Counted from the first letter of the stretch, positions 1 to 8,687 are shown. The stretch: DNA of 64,000 nucleotides from Xanthomarina sp. F1114 (GCF_026410255.1 NZ_JAPMLL010000002.1:186001-250000), one strand, 5' to 3'. Notes: generated by a model not told the origin, from the sequence alone. Numbers and translations are program-made.

Positions 1-1
1 G

Positions 2-106
2 TTTAGACGTTACAGCTACAAAGTTGTTTCTGGACATGAAGAAGACAGTTATCTAGAAAATTTAAAAGAGCGTTCAGATTATTTAAGCAAATATTTAAAT
101 ATCTAA
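2..106 (+). CDS. C-terminal end of a probable CBS domain protein (partial)
   Basis: Frame 2 is open from the left edge and ends in TAA at 104-106, giving 34 residues that include RRYSYKVVSGHEEDSYLENL. The body of the protein lies outside the window. In Flavobacteriaceae a CBS-domain protein commonly sits directly upstream of nadK and ends in a similar tail, so that identity is inferred from neighbourhood and resemblance. The 34 residues alone carry no diagnostic motif. The gene is on the same strand as nadK, which starts 71 bases downstream. Confidence 0.5.
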   Translation, partial: FRRYSYKVVSGHEEDSYLENLKERSDYLSKYLNI

Positions 107-177
107 AACAGGTATTATTAAACTCTTTTAAAACTCCCTACTACTTACTTAATAGCTAATTATTAAAAATAAAATCT

Positions 178-1062
178 GTGAAAATTGCAATTTTCGGTCA
201 ATTCTATCATAAAAATGCTGAAGAAGCGGTAGAAATACTCTTAGACCATCTTTACGAAAAAGACACTAATGTATATCTAGAAGAACAGTTTTTCAAGATT
301 ATAAATCTTCAATTAACAGACCACAAAAACTACAGTAGTTTTAAAACTTTTAATGTTTTAGATAAAAGTTTTGATTTATTAATAAGTATTGGTGGCGATG
401 GAACCATGCTAAGAAGTGCTACTTTAGTAAAAGACCTAGACATTCCTATTGTAGGAATAAATACTGGCAGATTAGGCTTTCTTGCAACCATACAAAACGA
501 AGCCATTATAACTGCTATTGACGATATTTTATGTGGAAATTACAAAATCTCTGAACGCAGTTTACTCAGCATAAAAACAGATCCAGAACAAGAAGACTTT
601 CAAGAATTAGATTTTGCATTAAACGAAATAGCTGTTAGTAGAAAAAATACAACTTCCATGATTACAGTGGAAACGAAGCTAAATGGCGAATATTTAACTT
701 CCTATTGGAGTGATGGCTTAATAATAGCTACTCCAACCGGATCTACAGGTTATTCTTTAAGCTGTGGTGGTCCGGTAATTACACCTGATACAAACAGTCT
801 TGTTTTAACCCCTATCTCTCCTCATAATTTAAATGCCAGACCTTTAATTATTACCGACTCTACAGAAATAGAGATAAAGGTAAATGGACGTGAAGACAAC
901 TATTTAATTTCCTTAGACTCTAGAATTGCAACTATTGGTAAGGATACAATTGTAACCATTAAAAAAGCACCTTTTAAAATTAAAATGATTGAGTTATTAC
1001 AAGAAAGTTTTATTGATACCCTCCGAAAAAAACTGCTTTGGGGAGAAGATCGACGCAATTAA
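178..1062 (+). CDS. nadK: NAD kinase
   Basis: ATP-dependent phosphorylation of NAD to NADP in the cytoplasm. The 294-residue product has the family signature GGDGTML at about residues 73-79 and the C-terminal TPTGSTGYSLSCGGP motif at about 181-195 that forms the NAD site. The length is normal for bacterial NAD kinases. The start is GTG at 178, giving MKIAIFGQFYH, a typical N-terminus; no in-frame ATG lies nearby. It heads a co-directional run of envelope genes, but the 100-base gap to the next gene contains a good promoter, so that gene is probably transcribed separately. Confidence 0.95.
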   Translation: MKIAIFGQFYHKNAEEAVEILLDHLYEKDTNVYLEEQFFKIINLQLTDHKNYSSFKTFNVLDKSFDLLISIGGDGTMLRSATLVKDLDIPIVGINTGRLGFLATIQNEAIITAIDDILCGNYKISERSLLSIKTDPEQEDFQELDFALNEIAVSRKNTTSMITVETKLNGEYLTSYWSDGLIIATPTGSTGYSLSCGGPVITPDTNSLVLTPISPHNLNARPLIITDSTEIEIKVNGREDNYLISLDSRIATIGKDTIVTIKKAPFKIKMIELLQESFIDTLRKKLLWGEDRRN

Positions 1063-1113
1063 ACAATAATTTTTAAGAAAAGCTGTTTTATTCGTAATAC
1101 TATTCCATTCAAA

Positions 1114-1145
1114 TTGTTATAGGGAATTCTTATTTATTATATTTG
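1114..1145 (+). promoter_or_regulatory. Bacteroidota-type promoter of the DUF6089-uppS-bamA operon
   Basis: TATATTTG at 1138-1145 matches the flavobacterial -7 consensus TAnnTTTG. A TTG at 1114-1116 lies 21 bases upstream, inside the 17-23 base spacing known for the -33 element. Transcription would start near 1150, giving a short leader before ATG at 1163. Confidence 0.55.
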
Positions 1146-1162
1146 CAAACTTTTGAACATTT

Positions 1163-1852
1163 ATGAGGTATTTAACCACTGTATTTTTTTTAATAGTAAC
1201 TATTCAATTAAGCCAATCTCAAACTCATGAAATAGGAGTTTTTCTTGGTGGTAGTAACTTTATAGGCGATGTTGGCGCAACAAATTATATTGCACCAAAT
1301 CAGCTCGCTGTTGGTGGTATCTATAAATGGAACAGAAGTGCTAGACATTCCTTTCGATTCTCGTTAATGTATAGCGATTTGGAGATGAACGATTTAAAAT
1401 CGGATGATCCCAGACGTCAAGAACGAGGATATAAAATTAATAACGATATAGTAGAGGCATCTGTAGGGTTAGAGTTTACATTTTTCGACTTTAATTTACA
1501 CGACGAAAAAAACAAAGTAACACCCTATTTATATTCTGGAATATCAGTTGCTTATCACGACAATTATTTTTTTACGCCAGGAGGAGAGCTTAGATCAGAA
1601 GACACTTCAAGTTTTGCTTATGGCATTCCTATGGTTTTTGGTGTGAAAGCCAAATTCATGGATAACTTTGTATTAGCGGCAGAAATTGGCGCAAGATACA
1701 CCTTTAGTGATGAAATAGATGGTAGCGCTCCTGACTTTGACAACGATTCTAATCTGGCATTCGGAAATAAAAACAACAACGATTGGTATGTTTTTACAGG
1801 CCTCACACTAACTTATACCTTTGGTAGAAAACCTTGCTACTGCGTTTTTTAA
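1163..1852 (+). CDS. DUF6089-type outer membrane beta-barrel protein
   Basis: A 229-residue predicted outer membrane protein of unknown function. Residues 1-19 form a signal peptide ending in SQS|QTHE. The rest alternates polar and aromatic residues as in a small beta-barrel (SFRFSLMYSD, LEFTFFDFNL, LTLTYTFG). It resembles the small barrel family encoded just before uppS and bamA in many Flavobacteriaceae (DUF6089). The C-terminus ends in an unusual CYCVF. The stop codon directly abuts the uppS ATG with no spacer, indicating cotranscription and probable translational coupling with the envelope genes. The assignment is from family resemblance and context. Confidence 0.8.
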   Translation: MRYLTTVFFLIVTIQLSQSQTHEIGVFLGGSNFIGDVGATNYIAPNQLAVGGIYKWNRSARHSFRFSLMYSDLEMNDLKSDDPRRQERGYKINNDIVEASVGLEFTFFDFNLHDEKNKVTPYLYSGISVAYHDNYFFTPGGELRSEDTSSFAYGIPMVFGVKAKFMDNFVLAAEIGARYTFSDEIDGSAPDFDNDSNLAFGNKNNNDWYVFTGLTLTYTFGRKPCYCVF

Positions 1853-2593
1853 ATGGACTTAAAATCAGAAATAAATACTAATAAATTACCAAAACATCTT
1901 GCTATTATCATGGATGGCAATGGTAGATGGGCAAAACAAAAAGGCATGCTACGGGCTATTGGTCATGAAAATGGCACAAAATCTGTAAGACAGGTTGTAG
2001 AAGGATGTGCGGAATTAGGTATAGAGAACTTGACGCTTTTCGCTTTTTCTACAGAAAACTGGAACCGACCAAAATTAGAAGTACAAACTCTAATGAAACT
2101 ATTGGTTTCTTCCTTAAAAAAGGAGATTAAAACACTACAGGATAACAACATCAGACTAATGGCTATAGGCAATCTGGACAATCTTCCAAAGAAAGCATTC
2201 AAAGAACTTTCCGAAGTAATAGATAGAACCAAAGACAATAATAGAATGGTATTAACCTTAGCTTTAAGTTATGGTTCTAGAGAGGAATTAATAAATACCG
2301 TAAAAAAAATAAGCATTAAAGTTAAAAATAATATAATTTCGCCCGAAAATATTGATGAATCGGTTATTAATAAGCATCTTTACACGCAAAATTTACACGA
2401 CGTGGATTTGCTTATTAGAACAAGCGGGGAACAACGTATTAGTAATTTCCTTTTATGGCAAATTGCTTATGCTGAATTGTACTTTACAGATGTACTTTGG
2501 CCAGATTTTACAAAGCAGCATTTATATGAAGCAATTATTGAATATCAAAAAAGAGAACGACGGTTTGGGAAAACAAGTGAACAAATTAACTAA
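1853..2593 (+). CDS. uppS: Isoprenyl transferase (undecaprenyl diphosphate synthase)
   Basis: A cis-prenyltransferase that adds isopentenyl units to farnesyl diphosphate to make the C55 lipid carrier for peptidoglycan and polysaccharides. The 246 residues contain the substrate motif IIMDGNGRWAK near residue 18, the FAFSTENWNRP element near 64, and the C-terminal DLLIRTSGEQRISNFLLWQ motif that binds diphosphate and magnesium. Length is typical. It begins immediately after the preceding stop codon and its 3' end lies against or overlaps bamA, so the three genes look like one transcription unit. Confidence 0.96.
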   Translation: MDLKSEINTNKLPKHLAIIMDGNGRWAKQKGMLRAIGHENGTKSVRQVVEGCAELGIENLTLFAFSTENWNRPKLEVQTLMKLLVSSLKKEIKTLQDNNIRLMAIGNLDNLPKKAFKELSEVIDRTKDNNRMVLTLALSYGSREELINTVKKISIKVKNNIISPENIDESVINKHLYTQNLHDVDLLIRTSGEQRISNFLLWQIAYAELYFTDVLWPDFTKQHLYEAIIEYQKRERRFGKTSEQIN

Positions 2594-2603
2594 TAAAGTA
2601 CTA

Positions 2604-5213
2604 TTGAAAACATACATACTATTTATTTTTACATTGCTATTTGTTGTAAGTAATCAAACGCTGCAGGCGCAAGAAATAACTCCACAAAATGGCGAAAAAT
2701 ATATTATTGGTGGTATTGCGGTAGTTGGTGAAACAAGTTTTAGTGAGCAAACCATTATTACATATTCTGGATTAAGAAAAGGAGAAGAAGTTATTGTTCC
2801 TGGAGACAAGATTAGTACTGCCATCAAGAAATTATGGAACTCTAATTTATTCAATAATATTGAAATTTACATTAATCGTGTTGAAGATGGAGAGGTGTTC
2901 TTAGAAATAAGATTAGAGGACTTACCAGAGCTTAATGAGGTTAAAATAAACGGAATAAAAAAATCCAAAAAAGAGAAACTCATAACAGAGAACTCTTTAA
3001 CTAAAGGAGTAAAAGTAACAGAAAACCTAGTTACAACCACAAAAAACTACTTAGTTAGCAAATACCAAAAAGAAGGATTTTACAATACTAAGGTCCATAT
3101 TAATACCATAGAAATTGAAGATACTATTCAAACTTCAAAATCGGCTATGAATATGGTAGTCAATATAGATAAAGGCAAAAAGGTAAAAATAAAGAACATC
3201 AACTTTTCTGGAAACTCGGTAATTACAGATAGCAAACTAAAAAAGGCTATGAAAAATACCAAGCAGAAAAACATTACCCATATTTTTAAACGTTCAAAAT
3301 ACATAGAGGGTGATTTTAGAGAAGACCTCAACAGTATTGTTGATAAATACAAAGAAATAGGTTACAGAGATGCACGTATATTATCTGATAGCCTAGTAGT
3401 TCTAGATCCAAAACACGTAGCTCTTTATATAGAATTAGAAGAAGGAGAATTATACACCTTTGGACAAATTAACTTTATTGGAAATACTGTTTATTCAGAC
3501 CAAGTTTTAAGACGAACTCTAAGAATAAACCCTGGAGACACTTATAACGGTGTTTTATTAGAAAAAAGAATTGCAGATGTAGAAAACCCTGATGCTATAG
3601 ATATTACAAACTTATATCAAAACAACGGGTATTTATTTTCTTCAATCAATCCTGTAGAAGTTAGTGCTCAAGGTAATGTAATTGATTTAGAGATTAGAAT
3701 TTCTGAAGGTAAACCTGTTTACTTTACAGATGTATCAGTAGTTGGAAACGATGTAACTAACGATCATGTTATTTACAGAGAAATGCATACACGACCAGGT
3801 CAATTGTATAATAAATCTAATGTTATTAGAACCATTAGAGAATTAAGTCAATTAGGCTTTTTCGATGCTGCTCAAATAGCCACTAATTTCAACAACCCAA
3901 ACCCTAACGAGGGGACAATTGATTTAGAATACTCTGTAGTAGAAACTGGATCTAGCCAGATAGAACTACAAGGTGGTTATGGTGGAGGTGGTTTTATTGG
4001 AACCTTAGGTTTATCTTTTAACAACTTCTCTTTAAGAAACATATTTAATTTAGAATCATACAAACCTGTTCCAAGAGGAGATGGACAAAAATTATCTTTG
4101 CGTTTACAAGCAAGTCAGTTTTACCAAACTTATAGTTTCTCATTTACAGAACCTTGGTTAGGTGGAGAAAAACCAGTACAGTTTTCAACATCCGTTTCGC
4201 ATACAAAACAGTTTTTATATGATACCCAAACAGGAAAAGCAGATAGAGACAAACGTTTTAATATTACAGGGGTTTCTGTTGGATTAGCAAAACGTCTAAA
4301 CGAACCAGATAACTTTTTCACCTTATCTCAAGCCGTAAGCTACCAACATTATAATTTAAAAAACTATAATACAGGACTATTTACATTTGGAGATGGGTAT
4401 TCTAACAACTTGGCATATACTATAGGATTAAGCAGAAACAGTACATATAACGATCCTGTTTTCCCAGTTGGAGGTTCTAATTTTAATGTAAGTGCTAAAT
4501 TAACCTTACCATATTCTCTATTTAACGATGTGGATTACGGCGCATTAAAAGAAGAAAGAGAAGAATTAAGCGAAATTGTAAAAGATCCTAACCAGATATA
4601 CTCTAATGAAGAGCGTATGGCTGCAAACAATGGTATTGCTGCTATTGACCAAGAGCGTTTTAAATGGTTAGAGTTTTATAAAATTAAATTCAAAGCAGAA
4701 TGGTATGCAGAAATAGTTAAAAAACTAGTTTTAAAACCAAGTGCTGAATTTGGATTCTTAGGTGCCTACAATCAAGATAGAGGAGATATTCCATTTGAGC
4801 GTTTCTTTTTAGGAGGCGATGGTCTTGGATCTTACAGTTTAGATGGAAGAGAAACTATTGGTTTACGTGGTTACCCAAACCAATCTATTCAACCAGTAGA
4901 CGAGAATGGTGTTCCAACTAACGACGGGGGAACCATCTATAACAAGTTCTCTTTAGAATTAAGATATCCAATTACTTTAAAGCAACAAGCAAAAATATTT
5001 GTTTTAGGTTTTATGGAAGGAGGTATTTCTGTTAACGACTTTAAAGATTATAGTCCTTACGATTTAAAAAGATCTGCAGGTGCTGGTTTACGTGTATTTA
5101 TGCCAGCCTTTGGTTTATTAGGTATCGATTTAGGTTACGGATTTGATCCAGTTCCTGGTCAAAATAAAGCAAATGGATGGGAAACACACTTTATTATTGG
5201 ACAACAATTTTAA
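2604..5213 (+). CDS. bamA: Outer membrane protein assembly factor BamA
   Basis: Central subunit of the machine that inserts beta-barrels into the outer membrane. After a signal peptide ending TLQAQ come tandem POTRA domains (for example VKIKNINFSGNSVITDSKLKKA and FGQINFIGNTVYSDQVLRRT, each split here across the motif), then the Omp85 barrel ending in the aromatic GQQF, as expected for a barrel targeting signal. The longest open frame reaches back to an ATG at 2352 inside uppS, which would place the signal peptide internally and is not credible. TTG at 2604 gives MKTYILFIF, an ideal signal peptide, 10 bases after the uppS stop. GTG at 2577 (17-base overlap with uppS) is the alternative. The product from 2604 is 869 residues. 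Confidence 0.93.
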   Translation: MKTYILFIFTLLFVVSNQTLQAQEITPQNGEKYIIGGIAVVGETSFSEQTIITYSGLRKGEEVIVPGDKISTAIKKLWNSNLFNNIEIYINRVEDGEVFLEIRLEDLPELNEVKINGIKKSKKEKLITENSLTKGVKVTENLVTTTKNYLVSKYQKEGFYNTKVHINTIEIEDTIQTSKSAMNMVVNIDKGKKVKIKNINFSGNSVITDSKLKKAMKNTKQKNITHIFKRSKYIEGDFREDLNSIVDKYKEIGYRDARILSDSLVVLDPKHVALYIELEEGELYTFGQINFIGNTVYSDQVLRRTLRINPGDTYNGVLLEKRIADVENPDAIDITNLYQNNGYLFSSINPVEVSAQGNVIDLEIRISEGKPVYFTDVSVVGNDVTNDHVIYREMHTRPGQLYNKSNVIRTIRELSQLGFFDAAQIATNFNNPNPNEGTIDLEYSVVETGSSQIELQGGYGGGGFIGTLGLSFNNFSLRNIFNLESYKPVPRGDGQKLSLRLQASQFYQTYSFSFTEPWLGGEKPVQFSTSVSHTKQFLYDTQTGKADRDKRFNITGVSVGLAKRLNEPDNFFTLSQAVSYQHYNLKNYNTGLFTFGDGYSNNLAYTIGLSRNSTYNDPVFPVGGSNFNVSAKLTLPYSLFNDVDYGALKEEREELSEIVKDPNQIYSNEERMAANNGIAAIDQERFKWLEFYKIKFKAEWYAEIVKKLVLKPSAEFGFLGAYNQDRGDIPFERFFLGGDGLGSYSLDGRETIGLRGYPNQSIQPVDENGVPTNDGGTIYNKFSLELRYPITLKQQAKIFVLGFMEGGISVNDFKDYSPYDLKRSAGAGLRVFMPAFGLLGIDLGYGFDPVPGQNKANGWETHFIIGQQF

Positions 5214-5286
5214 TTTGGCACGATATTTTCTAATAACAATTTGATTATTTACATTGTGAATTAAAATTTTTATAATTAAAATTCGT

Positions 5287-5294
5287 TAGTTTTG
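5287..5294 (+). promoter_or_regulatory. Possible -7 promoter box upstream of the ompH genes
   Basis: TAGTTTTG fits TAnnTTTG and lies 82 bases before the ompH ATG. The nearest upstream TTG (5254-5256) is 30 bases away, outside the usual spacing, so support is weak. Confidence 0.33.
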
Positions 5295-5376
5295 AAAATC
5301 TTAATTCCAAAAATGTCCAAATAAACTAATAAGTAGCTGATGTTTTTAGAATTTATATATCCATAAATTATAATAT

Positions 5377-6408
5377 ATGACACAGATAAAATTAAAAGTT
5401 CTTTTTTTACTGATTATAGTTTCTACAATTAGTATCTCTGCTCATGCGCAACGTGGCGTAAGAATTGGTTATATAGACACAGAATATATTTTACAAAATA
5501 TTCCAGAATATCAAGAAGCAACTGCTCAATTAGACAATAAGGTTCAAAAGTGGAAAACAGAAATTGAAACCCAATTAAGTGCCATTGAACAGAAAAGAAA
5601 AGACTTAAGCAACGAAAAAGCACTTTTAACGAAAGAGCTAATTGAAGAACGTGAAGAAGATATAACTTTTGAAGAAAAAGAAATTCTTGACTATCAGCAA
5701 AAGCGATTTGGTCCAAATGGAGATTTAATGATTCAGAAAAAACAATTAATTCAGCCTATTCAAGATCAAATTTTTGCAGCCGTTCAAGATATGGCTGAAA
5801 AAAGAAAATACGATTTTGTTTTTGATAAAGCAGCTGATGTTGTGATGTTGTACTCGGCAGACAGATTTGATTTTAGTGACGAAGTTATTAGAAGTATATC
5901 TAGAAGTGCAAAAAGAACACAAGCCCAAACAAGACAAGAACGAAAAGCAGCAGAAGCCGAAGAGAATCTTCCAGAAATAAACGAAGAACAAGAAGCTAGA
6001 GAAAAAGCAGCCGAAGAAAGAAGAGAACTGATTTTAAGCGAGCGTGAACAAAAACAATTAGAAGCTCAAAAAAGAAGAGATAGCATTATTCAGGAAAGAC
6101 AAAGACTTAGAGAAGAAAAAATAAATGCTAGAAACGCTCAAAATGAAGAAACAACAATTACCGAAGACGGAGAAGTTGTAAAAGAAGGAGAGCCAGTTGA
6201 ACAAAAATCTAGAGAGGAAATTCTAGAGGAACGTAGACAACAAAAATTAAAAGACAGAGAAGAAAGACAGAAAGAATTAGATGCCAGACGACAAAAAATT
6301 CTTGAAGACAGACAAAAAGCTAAAGAAGAAAGAGAAAGGCAAAGACAAGAAGCACAAGAAAATAAAAACACTGATGGCAAAGAGCCTGAAGACACAGATA
6401 ACAATTAA
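5377..6408 (+). CDS. OmpH/Skp family periplasmic chaperone, long form
   Basis: A periplasmic chaperone of the Skp/OmpH family, expected to hold unfolded outer membrane proteins on their way to BamA. The signal peptide ends AHA|QRG. The family start RIGYIDTEYILQNIPEY follows, with a long alpha-helical hairpin to about residue 165. Beyond the Skp-like part (to about residue 175) there is an extra tail of about 165 residues almost wholly of E, K, R and Q, predicted as a single charged coiled coil, with an acidic end (EPEDTDNN). Canonical Skp is about 160 residues, so this 343-residue protein is twice the usual length. It is followed by a normal-length paralogue 34 bases downstream. Confidence 0.88.
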   Translation: MTQIKLKVLFLLIIVSTISISAHAQRGVRIGYIDTEYILQNIPEYQEATAQLDNKVQKWKTEIETQLSAIEQKRKDLSNEKALLTKELIEEREEDITFEEKEILDYQQKRFGPNGDLMIQKKQLIQPIQDQIFAAVQDMAEKRKYDFVFDKAADVVMLYSADRFDFSDEVIRSISRSAKRTQAQTRQERKAAEAEENLPEINEEQEAREKAAEERRELILSEREQKQLEAQKRRDSIIQERQRLREEKINARNAQNEETTITEDGEVVKEGEPVEQKSREEILEERRQQKLKDREERQKELDARRQKILEDRQKAKEERERQRQEAQENKNTDGKEPEDTDNN

Positions 6409-6442
6409 ATAAATTATAACACTTATTAATACTATTTTAGAA

Positions 6443-6952
6443 ATGAAACAATTCAAAACCCTTTTATTTGCAGCAGCCTTATTTATTGGAGCAACAAGTT
6501 TTACACAAGCTCAAAGTAAAGTTGCACATATTAACACCCAAGATTTAATAAAATCTATGCCTGAGATGAATACAGCTCAAGCAGAAATGGATAAATTGGG
6601 TAAAACTTATGAGGCAGATATTCAGTCTATGGTTACCGAATATCAAAACAAAATGAAACAATACGAAGCTGAATCTGGAACAAAAACAGACGAAGAAAAC
6701 CAAAAGCGTATTGCTGAAGTTCAAACAATGCAACAAAACATCCAACAATATCAAGGACAAGCGCAACAAGAAATGCAGAAAAAAGAAGTTGATTTATTAA
6801 AGCCAATTACTGAAAAAGCTAAATCTGCAATTTTAAAAGTAGCTAGAGCTCAAGGTTTTGATTATGTATTAGATTCTACTCAAGGTGGAGGCGTAATCAT
6901 GGCCGATGGTAAAAACTTATTGGATGATGTTAAAAAAGAATTAGGTATCTAA
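6443..6952 (+). CDS. OmpH/Skp family periplasmic chaperone, short form
   Basis: The 169-residue product is a typical Skp/OmpH chaperone: signal peptide ending TQAQ, then SKVAHINTQDLIKSMPEM, a charged and glutamine-rich helical hairpin, and the terminal conserved part FDYVLDSTQGGGVIMADG. It is a tandem paralogue of the long form immediately upstream and presumably shares its transcript. A strong hairpin terminator follows within 25 bases, closing the bamA-associated run. Family assignment is secure; which client proteins it serves is not visible. Confidence 0.92.
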   Translation: MKQFKTLLFAAALFIGATSFTQAQSKVAHINTQDLIKSMPEMNTAQAEMDKLGKTYEADIQSMVTEYQNKMKQYEAESGTKTDEENQKRIAEVQTMQQNIQQYQGQAQQEMQKKEVDLLKPITEKAKSAILKVARAQGFDYVLDSTQGGGVIMADGKNLLDDVKKELGI

Positions 6953-6976
6953 TTTTCTTTTAAAAAAGATATTGAG

Positions 6977-7003
6977 AAAGCCACTTATTTTAAGTGGCTT
7001 TTT
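6977..7003 (+). terminator. Intrinsic terminator after the ompH pair
   Basis: An 11-bp perfect stem (6977-6987 with 6991-7001, arm AAAGCCACTTA) with a TTT loop, followed by T-rich sequence. A GTG at 6994 that would extend murI lies inside this hairpin, which argues that murI starts at 7018 instead. Confidence 0.8.
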
Positions 7004-7017
7004 CTATTTTTGAGAAT

Positions 7018-7797
7018 ATGAGTAATCAACCAATTGGCATATTCGATTCTGGTGTGGGTGGCACTTCTATATGGAAAGAACTAAATCTTCTCTTACCACA
7101 TGAAAATACTATTTATCTAGCCGATAGTAAGAATGCTCCTTATGGAGAAAAACCTAAGGAAGAAATAATTGCTCTTAGTAAAAAAAATATAGACTTACTT
7201 TTAAGCAAAGGCTGTAAACTAATAGTTGTTGCTTGTAATACTGCTACAACCAATGCCATTAAAACCTTAAGAGAAACCTATAATATTCCTATTATAGGCA
7301 TTGAGCCTGCTATTAAACCTGCTGCTCTACAAACAAAAACTAAAGCTATAGGCATTTTAGCTACTAAAGGAACTTTGGCTAGCGAATTATTCCATAAAGC
7401 TACAGATTTGTTTACAAACCATATAAATGTAGTTGAACAAGTGGGAGAAGGTATTGTAAACTTAATTGAATCTGGAAAAGTAAATTCGAAAGAAATGAAA
7501 GCGCTTCTACAAATCTATATGAAACCAATGATTGAAGCTAATATAGACTATCTAGTTTTGGGCTGTACACATTATCCCTATCTTATTCCGCAACTTTTAG
7601 AGCTTTTACCGGAGCAGATTAAGATAATCGATTCTGGAAAAGCTGTTGCCCTACAAACAAAAGCTGTTTTAGAGCAGCACTTACTGTTAAACACCTCTCG
7701 AGCTAATCCTGAAACAGAGTTTTATACTAATGCACATACAGAGGTTCTATCGTCGTTATTAGGGAAAGAATACAAGGTTGAGTATTTAGATTTTTAA
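7018..7797 (+). CDS. murI: Glutamate racemase
   Basis: Interconverts L- and D-glutamate to supply D-glutamate for peptidoglycan. The 259-residue product shows the family start PIGIFDSGVGGTSIW, the first catalytic cysteine in VVACNTATTNA (about residue 72) and the second in LVLGCTHYPYL (about residue 183). The ATG at 7018 is chosen over a GTG at 6994 because the latter sits in the upstream terminator hairpin and adds eight residues not typical of the family. It is the last gene of the plus-strand envelope block and converges with a minus-strand gene across an RNA-like element. Confidence 0.95.
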   Translation: MSNQPIGIFDSGVGGTSIWKELNLLLPHENTIYLADSKNAPYGEKPKEEIIALSKKNIDLLLSKGCKLIVVACNTATTNAIKTLRETYNIPIIGIEPAIKPAALQTKTKAIGILATKGTLASELFHKATDLFTNHINVVEQVGEGIVNLIESGKVNSKEMKALLQIYMKPMIEANIDYLVLGCTHYPYLIPQLLELLPEQIKIIDSGKAVALQTKAVLEQHLLLNTSRANPETEFYTNAHTEVLSSLLGKEYKVEYLDF

Positions 7798-7838
7798 TAA
7801 AAAGTAAGGCTCAATTAATTAGAGTTAGTTCTTAAAAA

Positions 7839-8008
7839 AGCCCTGCGTTAGCGATTGCAGTGGCATCCTTTTCTTATTACACAGTGGTAAAAGGACTTAT
7901 GTATTATATAAAACATTTAAATTGCTTAAACTATACGTAGTTAGCCTTAAGAAAAGATATAACGGAAAGCGCGACGTTAAAACCCTAAAAGGTTTTAAGG
8001 GAACGCCC
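7839..8008 (+). ncRNA. Structured RNA-like element resembling Flavo-1
   Basis: This gap between convergent genes is not random. A stem CGTTAGCG/CGCGACG (7846-7853 with 7970-7976, one bulged A, one G-U) encloses an 11-bp stem with one bulged C (7865-7876 with 7948-7958), and a separate 8-bp hairpin TTAAAACC/GGTTTTAA follows at 7977-7998. CCC at 7841-7843 can pair GGG at 7999-8001 to close the whole element. The segments TGGCATCCTTTT and AGATATAACGGAAAGCGCGA are of a type I recall recurring in flavobacterial intergenic regions and resemble the Flavo-1 RNA family. A competing hairpin (TCCTTTT 7866-7872 with AAAAGGA 7889-7895) is also possible. Strand and function are uncertain. Confidence 0.5.
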
Positions 8009-8016
8009 AAAAAATA

Positions 8017-8529
8017 CTATTTAAACCAACTAGAATATTTTACGTAGTTTTCTGCAATTCTATGGATTTCGCCAGAAAGTAATTCTTTACTTATGTCTTT
8101 AACTTTTTTAGCTGGAACTCCTGCATAAATACTACCTGCTTCTACCCTAGTATTTTGAGTAACTACAGCGCCAGCAGCAATTATACTATTGCTTTCTACC
8201 ACACAATTATCCATAACAATACTCCCCATTCCAATTAGCACATTGTCTTGAAGTGTGCAACCATGTACTATAGCATTATGGCCTATGGATACGTTATTAC
8301 CAATATTTGTAGGGTGTTTTTGGTAAGTGGCATGGATAACTGCCCCATCTTGGACATTAACTTTATTTCCCATTTTTATATAATGAACATCGCCCCTGAT
8401 TACAGCGCTAAACCATACGCTACAATCGTCTCCCATTGAAACATCTCCAACTATAGTAGCGTTTTCTGCTATATAGCAAGATTCAGGAATTTGTGGGGAT
8501 TTTCCGTTTACAGATTTTATTATTGGCAT
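8017..8529 (-). CDS. Gamma carbonic anhydrase family protein (hexapeptide repeat)
   Basis: A 170-residue left-handed beta-helix protein of the YrdA/PaaY/gamma-carbonic anhydrase group. Hexapeptide repeats run from about residue 15 to 145 (CYIAENATIVGDVSMGD, then VNVQDGAVIHAT and VSIGHNAIVHGCTL). The three metal-ligand histidine positions of gamma carbonic anhydrases appear to be present, in AVIHAT and GHNAIVHG. Whether it hydrates CO2 cannot be decided, since many members are inactive or have other roles. It is transcribed towards murI, and a strong terminator separates it from porP upstream, so it is probably monocistronic. Confidence 0.88.
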   Translation of the reverse strand: MPIIKSVNGKSPQIPESCYIAENATIVGDVSMGDDCSVWFSAVIRGDVHYIKMGNKVNVQDGAVIHATYQKHPTNIGNNVSIGHNAIVHGCTLQDNVLIGMGSIVMDNCVVESNSIIAAGAVVTQNTRVEAGSIYAGVPAKKVKDISKELLSGEIHRIAENYVKYSSWFK

Positions 8530-8651
8530 AAGTTTTTTAAGTTTAATATACGATGTTCAAAAAAATAATCAAATTAGGCTTTTAAGTTAATCTAGTAATT
8601 TTTGAACACTAGTCTTATTTATAGTTTAAAAATACAGAAAGTTAAGTGCAT

Positions 8652-8683
8652 AAAAAAGCCTTGATATTTTTCAAGGCTTTTTT
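8652..8683 (-). terminator. Intrinsic terminator of the PorP/SprF gene
   Basis: A 13-bp perfect stem (8652-8664 with 8671-8683) around a six-base loop has A/T runs at both ends, so it could work in either direction. It lies five bases past the stop of the minus-strand PorP/SprF gene. Confidence 0.85.
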
Positions 8684-8687
8684 GTTT

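Noticed and set aside
2352-2603. Long N-terminal extension of BamA within uppS
   Set aside because: It is out of frame with uppS, whose coding is certain, and would bury the BamA signal peptide at about residue 90.
6994-7017. Upstream GTG extension of murI
   Set aside because: The GTG lies inside the 11-bp terminator hairpin of the preceding gene and adds residues atypical for glutamate racemase.
7246-8529. tRNA genes
   Set aside because: I looked for cloverleaf arms in this and all other gaps, including the structured gap near 7.9 kb, and found none; the hairpins there do not fit a T arm or anticodon arm.
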